Assembly: GCA_032622095.1 (NCBI GenBank)
Contig: CP136062.1
Location: 150,840,875 to 150,904,874 of the forward strand
Length of the DNA stretch: 64,000 nucleotides
DNA from: Siphonodentalium dalli
Lineage: Eukaryota > Mollusca > Scaphopoda > Gadilida > Siphonodentaliidae
Reading direction: 5' to 3'
Below, in pieces: positions 52,401-61,400 of the stretch. Numbering within the stretch: position 1 is the first letter of the stretch; every line of letters starts with the position of its first letter. Both the position numbers and the translations under genes were made by a program. The notes beneath the pieces were generated by a model that was not told where the DNA came from, did no database searches, and saw nothing but the letters and a program-made list of their open reading frames with translations.

Positions 52401-55400
52401 TAAGTTGATGTGACATAAGCCGCGAATCCATAATACATTTCAATTTGGACCCAATTGGCAATGTCACGACAGGATATCAATGTGTGTTTTGTTTCCGATA
52501 GAAAAGACTGCAAGCTTTATTACATGCCCGATGGGGAACAATCGCTAAAATCCATTTTTTTGGGCAAATCAGAATTTTTTTATGCAAATTCGTTTTTTTT
52601 TTATAGCAATTTGCTAAATTGGCAATCCGCAGCGTGAACCCGGTATGAAACACTCAGCTGAGGTTTTCAGGTGCATCCAGTTCTAATTAAAATTAGACTC
52701 TCGAACAAGCTGAGATTTCCATTACCACCCAGAATCATTACTGACAGTGTCAGCCAATCATAACATTTAACAGGAAAGGGATGAGCCAATCAGGTGTACT
52801 TTCCGTCAAAATATTTTGCCATCAGTTGGGACATTTTGGAACCATAAGATGGGCGGCGCAGTTTGATTAGAAATGAGCTCAGTTAATATGTTGAGATGGG
52901 ATGTCGTTGGCACCCCCAATAACGACATCAAGCCGCATCCCTGTTACTTGAAGTTATGGAGTTACGCAGTATGATATGTTCATATTAAAGTGATAAATAT
53001 GATGACCGACTAGCCGATTGGGAAAACGACATGACTTCTCGACCGGACGGTCAATCATAGGCATTAGGTTAATATAAGATATAAATGCAGCATAAATCAG
53101 ATTAGTTATCGGTATCATGAACAGTCAATAGGTTACCAAAATATGAGCAAACAGATAACATAAGACTATAACTGTATGACACTTTAATCTCATGACCTTA
53201 AAACCACCTGTGATATTAAGCAAGTCTATTCTATTTCTAACAACAGTCAGAAAGACAGTCCTCTTAATTCAGATTGTTTGGCTACGGCAATCCACTATGG
53301 CAACCCTTTGCTGTGGCCCAGTTTGCTTCAGCAAATGACTGGCATTGCTGATTGCTGTAGCCAAACTTTTATTTACTAAATATGCATTCAAGAGTAATAA
53401 GTTCAATTTAAGAGCAATAAGTTCAATTTAAGAGCAATAAGTTCAATTTATGAGCAATAAGTTCAATTTAAGAGCAATAAGTTCAATTTATGAGCAATAA
53501 GTTCAATTTAAGAGCAATTTAACTGGCACAGTGGCACAGTGTTCACAAATTTGCAAACTTTTAACTTTCGGGTGCTAAATGTCCTCTCATCACTCCTGAT
53601 AAAACCCTTTCATGATGGGAGCTGCGCTGGTGCAGCATCATAGATCCTGTGCCACTACATTTTCTTATATATGTGAGTGCACTTATATAATGCACTTATA
53701 TAATGCACTGGCTCACAAGGTCAAGATAAATATTGTTAGGCCAATGCATTTTCTTATATACAGTAATAAGTAATCGACCCCTTAACCACAGCAGAATTAT
53801 GGGTAACTTTTCAGGATTTAGTCGGATTCCGATGAATGGCAACAAGCCATATTTCCGACTAAATCCTGAAAAGTTAACCATAATTCTGCTGTGGTTAAGG
53901 GGTTGATTACTTAGGGCATTACTGTATGCAAGGTATGTAAGAGAATACACTGGCACTGATGAAACCATGGAATGGATATAAACCATAAAAAGAACTTTAG
54001 GGTAGCATGTTTAAAAGAGGGTAGCTATGGAAACTTGAACAAAAAATATATTTTTCTTTGGCCTTAATGTCTGATAATGACATTTTATCTGATAAAAAAA
54101 CAAACTAGTACTGTGTTACGTGGGAGGGGGGATTCACACCGGTCTTCTGATCTGCAGGTGCAAATAATTGCTCTCATTGTGGTTTCCCCTTGGAAAGTCA
54201 GGAAAGGATTGACTTCCATTGGTTTAAGATTTGTGACCCGCCATATCAAATCCAGTCATAAGTCAGGATTTTTTTTACCCTGTGCCAATGCATTCTCTTA
54301 TATATGCGAGTCGACCATTTTTGTTTCTTACAATTTTTAGGACATAAAATAAAAAAACATCCATTACACTGCAGGGAGCCCCACACATATATAGAAGCAT
54401 ATAGAAGAGTGTCGTCTGCTCATGTTTCTCTGGGGCTCTGTATGGGTGAAATTATAAAATTGTTAAAGAATACAAGAAAAATTTACTAAAATTTACTAAA
54501 ATTGTTAGCCAATGCATTCTCTTATATATGCGAGGCGACCTATGGTCGACTCGCATATATAAGAGAATGCATTGGCACAGGGTAAAAAAAATCCCGACTT
54601 ATGACTGGATTTGATAAGGCGGGTCACATTTATTTATGACACAAATTCTTTGCATCCTTGTTGTAAAAGATGAATGTAAATTTCAGAAGTTTCAATATCC
54701 CATTGATGATGATTGATCTGACTTCTATATTAACTCAAAGGCCTGGACCAGTATCTTAATGAATATTAGATAGTATATCAAGGAATATTAGACAGTATCT
54801 TGTATATTTTATTTTTATATCAATGCAATCGACTTACACTTGGGAGTGTAATGAAGCTGAATTTAAACCCTGTTTAGGGCCATCATACATCTTCTTAGCA
54901 TGAGGACGGGACGGTTACTATTTAACCCCTTCTATACAAGCCTGATTATAGTGTGCCTGTCATTTGCAGAATGAGGTCCCAAGAGGGTGAATTTAGTTAT
55001 GTTATCCCTCATAGCAGGCTAGCATCACCAAATTCATCTGCATGCCACATTGGACACACAGTAATGCTCTAATTAATCGACTCCTTAAACACAGCAGAAT
55101 TATGGTTAACTTTTCAGGATTTAGTCGGAAATAAGGCTTGTTGCCATTCATCGGAAAGCTCTCGGGGCTCGGGCGTGGCAAAATATGCTCGTGGAAATTC
55201 CAACAAAAAGAGCCATATCACTCAGGTGAAAATTATAGGGCAGAACCCGAATTCGAACTTGACCTGTATTTTGTGCTAGTAAACCCACATATCAAATTTT
55301 ATTCCATCCAGTGGACAAAATTAAAAGTTATCATCTGGAAACCAAAAGCAAAAACTGTCTGACGGATGGAAGAACAGGCGGACTGACCAATAACATAATA

Positions 55401-58400
55401 AAACGGGCGTATCAAAATAAATGCCAGTGCACTGTTACTGTACTTACGCTAAGATGCTGGACAGGTGGAACATTTCTGCAGTAAGGTATGACATGTAAGC
55501 AAGTACAAAGATGAAAAGTGGTTCTGCAACTCGAATCCGTTTTGTGTATTTCGTTATGAAGCCAGTGAAGAACCCGAACATAATTCCGATGAGAGTGCCA
55601 CCCAAGGCGACAATGAAGAAACTGATGATTCCTAGAACGATGTCCAAGGCAATGAGATGCTCATTTCCGATTTCCAAGAATCCTTCTATCATATGATACA
55701 CCACCTGAAATAAATATAGTTAGTGAATTACTACATTGACCAATACCATGCATATGATTGCAGCCCTCAAAATTAGGAAAAATCAATTAAATAATCATTC
55801 AAGCCTTTCACCAGTTCAGATCATGTACTTTTTATGGCAGTTATTCATTTCCATCAAATTGTATACAGTAATGCCCTAAATAATCGACTGCTTAACACCA
55901 AAGCAGAATTACGGGAAACTTTTCATGATTTAGTAGGAAATATGGCTTGTCGCCATTCATCGGAAAGCTGAGAGCTTTCCAATGAATGGCAACAAGCCAT
56001 ATTTCTGATTAAATCCTGAAAAGTTACCAATAATTCTTCTGTGGTTAAGGAGTCAATTATTTAGGGCATTACTGTACTTGCTAAGAACGCTACTCCCAAA
56101 ATTTCCCTTAAAAACGTATGATCACACTAATTTTTTTGACATTTTAATTGTTATATAATATGAATGATGTAGTCATCAGATAGTATAGATTCATTCATGT
56201 GGTGTACTAGCTTAAAGACATATTATGGACTTGTTCGGAGGTGCTATGTCAACTGGAGTGAATATATCACTGTACTAACATCGCCGAAAATCTCAAAGAA
56301 ATCGACCATACCACTCCATAGAAAACATCATCTGAACTACGCTCAATTGTAAATATTTATATCTCGATTCGGGATGCAACAATGGGTGAAAAACTAATGC
56401 AAAAATTATTTTTCCATCGAGACTTATTGCATTTAATTAATATATAAGAATGACTGTGTGTAGTAAATTTGGATTAATATTCGTAAAAATAACTACTTTG
56501 ATCAAGAGTATTTTCTCCATTTCTAATTGATCACCCTTCAGGAGTGTTGCACATAACTTTAACAATTAAGTAGTTTTCTGTGTAGTTCCATCTAAACTTT
56601 CTATATCCTGAGATAGGGTAGGCGTTGAAACCCCTTAACCCTTTACCCAACAAACCGGCCATAACCGGCCAAATAAAGCTTCAACAGCCTAAAATATCTT
56701 CGGTCTGTCTCAATAGAACCATACAAATATGGATATCATTGGAACCGGCTCCTTGACCACATTGTGATAGTTACAGTTATGCCCTGTGCCAATGCATTCT
56801 CTTATATATGCGAGTCGACCATAGGTCGCCTCGCATATATAAGAGAATGCATTGGCCTAAACAAATATTTTTTTAACACTTTTTACCATTTTTTCTTACA
56901 TTCTTTAACAATTTTATAATTTTTAATGTGTTAAGCCAATGCATTCTCTTATATATGCGAGGCGACCTATGGTCGACTCGCATATATAAGAGAATGCATT
57001 GGCACAGGGCCCTTCTGTTGGGTAAAGGGTTAATATGGTTTTATACAGCACACTACACATTATAGGTGGGAGAGTTCAATGGAAGCCTTTAATGGTGAAA
57101 TTGAAATCCATTTCTAAGGGCTTATATTCCTTGATGGAGATAAAATTGCCCATCCCTTTTATTGAAATTCTATGGCATCTGAAGCCCTACCCTTATTATA
57201 TCGATGTCAACAAATTGGTGCATGATACACGTCACAATTACACGCACACTAATGGGACCAAGCCAGGAAATTGTGTGTCTGACATTTGCAGAATGAGGTC
57301 CCCAAAGGGTGAATATAGTGACGCTATCCTGCATGGGACCTCATTCTGCTATGGGAGGCCTAGGATCAGATTAAAGATCCCCAGTTGAAGTTGGTGATGT
57401 TAACAGTGATGTTCACCCAAAAAAGTCACCTCAATTTAATATGCATTTTAACATCTGCAAATTAGGGGATATAGAAACTGAACAGAAGGGAAATAAAATT
57501 AAAATCAATGTTAATTTGAGGCAATAGATACTTCCCAGAAGATGAGGCCTAAGCAGAATGAGGTCCACAGAGGGTGAATTTGGTGATGCTAGCCCACTGT
57601 GCAGGATAACATCACTAAATTCACCCTCTGTGGACCTTATGGTGCAAATATCAGACACACTATCTCTTGGCTCTAATGGAACATATCGAGATTCCATCAA
57701 GAGGATATTGGAAGATTTGCATCTTTTGGTCTAGATGTCACCATAATGTCAGAAAACAATTTTGACATACAGTATTTTGCCATTATCGTCTGATGTCATC
57801 AACTTCTGTATGGTTTTATCCTCAAATTATCCAACTATTGACCTATTTGAAGTTGAACAGAAATTCTAAATTTATTAGCACAATTTGTCTTTAACTCTTG
57901 ATATGAGGCTTATTTTTGTCTTCCTATTCTGTTTATATATTGGACAATACCAAGATTATACACCTTGATTCTGACTGAGGCATGATTGTATCCACCATTT
58001 ATCACACATCTTTCCTACCTACTTCATTAACTTCACACCTTTCTCATCCATGCATGCACTTGTCCAACTTTATTCCCAACATCTATGAGAGAATACAGAA
58101 CTATAGTTAGTTAAATTCCCACTTCTTAACCCTATAGCTGTCTGCATTGCCTATGGCTTGTTATCCCATCCTCATTTGAACTGTTAGTTTGGCAATGTTT
58201 AAATTGTCAATGTTCTGTTCTGTTGTTTAAAAAAAAATAAAATATTGTTTTATACACTAAATAAGGTGTGCTGAAAATTGTGAACATCCATTTTGCAAGA
58301 ATTGATATAAATTAAACCTTTGGGCTGAGGTGAGTTTTAGCCTCACTTTTAGGTCATATGTCCACAGCAAAATTCCCAGCTTTAATACCAGTGATCTCTA

Positions 58401-61400
58401 ACACTGTGGCCTGTTGTTGATTGCTCCCAGCTTGAGTGGACTGGCCTGCATACCAACATTTGGCTAGTTCCTTGATGTAACAGTTCATGGTAATCGCTTC
58501 TTGCCATTTTCTAGCACACACATAACATACTAGTAATGTTGAGATTCTTGAAGCAGTATTGAACTCAATTGAATTGCCATTCGAGCTTTTTACTAGTTCA
58601 GATCATCTACATGTACGTTTTATGGCAGTTATTCATTTCCACTCAATCTGTATACTTGCTCTTTCCCCTTCTAAAACTATGATTAAACTCAATAAAGTAA
58701 TCTTTTTGACATTTTTATTGTTATATAATATACTTGATGTGGTCTTCAGCTAGCATAGATTCCTTCAGGTGGTACGGTACACTATACAGTAATGCCCTAA
58801 TTAATCGACTCCTTAACCACAGCAGAATTATGGGTAACTTTGCAGGATTTAGTCGGAAATATGGCTTGTTGCCATTCATAGGAAAGCTGTCCCTTAGCAA
58901 CAAGACATATTTTCTGAGAGCTTTCGGATGAATGGCAACAAGACATATTTCCGACTAAATCCTGAAAAGTTACCCATAATTCTGCTGTGGTTAAGCAGTC
59001 GATTAATTAGGGCATTACTAGTAGCTGTACCTTGTGGAACAATCTTCCCAATGATTTCAGACTTACGTGTGATGTTATGGAATTCTTTTAAAAACTCACC
59101 TTTTGCATTCAACCTTATGACAGACGAAGGATTCATTAGTGTTAATCCTCATTACTGTTTTATTACATTGGTTGATAGTTCACTGCTTTGAGTGCCTTTT
59201 GTTACCCTTTAATCTGTATCAACTAATCAATTATAAGATGATGATACTATAAATTTGGTTCTCATGTCACTCCTGTGTTTTTGAATTAGAATTCCGATTT
59301 TGGGGTAAAAACAAAATGGAAATTGTTTTTGGCTATTTTCGAGAAAAAAAATGGACATTGGCCAATTTGGCCTACATGTATGACAGCGTGATCCCTGGTG
59401 TGCATGTAGTCACAATGATCGCATGAGTTTCTTTTTGGTAATAGTAACATGTGTGATGTATGTGTGTCTGAACCTGGCTAATAAATCAATGGTGCCAAGA
59501 TTAGCCCATGTGATTTGATCCGAAGTAAAACAGAATAATAGTGCAAAGGAACCTATTAAACCGTTATGTTATCAACTTGGTCAAAATAGAAATGCATTAG
59601 ATATAAGATTCCTCATAAAGTGCTCCAAAGAACCCTATATTATTCCCTAAAATATTCCAGACACTCAATAAATATCACCAAGACAGTATGATTACACCAA
59701 CAAGAGGAAATAGTATCCTGTCCAATGTATGCTATTGATCAAACAGATAAATAGGGTACAGGGAGAGCTCGTTACTGAGTACATCTGTACCAGGATGAAA
59801 CAGATATGACAATGGATCGTAACATCGGAGTAGTTTTCATAAGAGGAGAATGTATGCTATCCCTGCTGTCATCACGTTTTACTGTGTATGAAAAACTTTA
59901 TGGCTTAAACACTGTACACACTAACATTTTGTGAGATTGTTCTCTGAGTGTTCACCCTATTGTTCTCTGAGTGTTCACCCTATTGATGTTATGTGTGACT
60001 CCATCAATGACAGAGATTTAACCAAGAACTCCTTTAACCCTTTCAGTGCCAGGTCCGATTTTTGCATCAACCCATATACCCTGTGCCAATGATAGGTCGC
60101 CTCGCATATATAAGAGAATGCATTGGCCTAACAATTTTTCATCATTTGTTATTATTTTTTACAATTTTTTACAATTTTAATAATTTTTTCTTATATTCTT
60201 TAACAGACTTATTTTGTAGGTTTAGTGCCAGGGAATCTTACGTTTTTCATGGGCATAAAAATTATTACTATGAATAGTTGGTGATAGTTATTGAGTTATA
60301 ACATGCCCCTAAGGTTTTATCCAGTTTTTAGATTCGCTATAGCATTGCTTAAGCATACCCGAAAAAAATCTATAAAAAAAACAAAAAAAAAAACAAAAAA
60401 AAGCCAAATTTTTTGTGTTGCAGACATTGACCATATGGAAAACATCCACATTTTTCAGATTTCCTTAGCCGTGGGGCAATAAAGAGAATTTAGTTTTAAT
60501 TTATCATAACGCAGTATAACAAAGACAATTTGGTTTATAGTTGTGTCATTTTATAAATTATATCATGCCATGGGACATATACAAGCCTTGAAATAGTGTG
60601 CCTGTCATTTGCAGAATGAGGTCCCCAGAGGGTGAATTTAGTGATGCTACCCCCGCATAGCGGGCTAACATCACCAAATTCACCCTCTGGGGACCTCATT
60701 CTGCTTACACCTCAGCAGAATGAGGTTCCCAGAGGGTGAATTTGGTGATGCTACCCCGCTATGCGGGGTAGCATCACTAAATTCACCCTCTGTGAACCTC
60801 ATTCTGCAAATGACAGACACACTATTTCATTGCTTGGCCATATATGATATGATAAGTATAGCTTCAAAGTTATGGATCATGTATCTATGAGCGCACTATA
60901 TATATATATATGCGGAATATTGTGCATCCAAAACAATCTTGCCGACTCCGTGATTAGTCGTGTGGCAATAAAGAGCATTTAGTTTAGTTAATCTCGATAT
61001 GCAAACTTACCACAGTGACACCATCATTGAGCAAGGATTCCCCGAAAACGATTATATACAACATCTCATTAACATGTATCTCTTCAAATACTGCTAACAC
61101 GGCCACTGGATCCACGGCAGAAATAAGAGCACTAAAGATGATGAAATGAAGAAACGGAATCTCGATAGGTCCAATCCATCCGAATTTATATACGGCGTAC
61201 AATGATAAACCAATCCCGGCAGTGTTAAAAAGAGTATTAACCACTGCCAACAGTAAAATAGTTCCAAAATTGTTGAAGAATGATCTGTTCGGCATAAAAT
61301 ATCCTGCGTCGAATATAATCGGTGGGAGGAGGAACAGAAAGAACGTGTCGGCGCTGAGGGTGTACTGGTCGACGCTGGCAGCATGTCCGAAGTAGAGGAT

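Noticed and set aside
58894-59136. Possible coding fragment ([20 protein letters not shown])
   Set aside because: No recognised family; the segment is the flank shared with 61832-61910 and is open only briefly.
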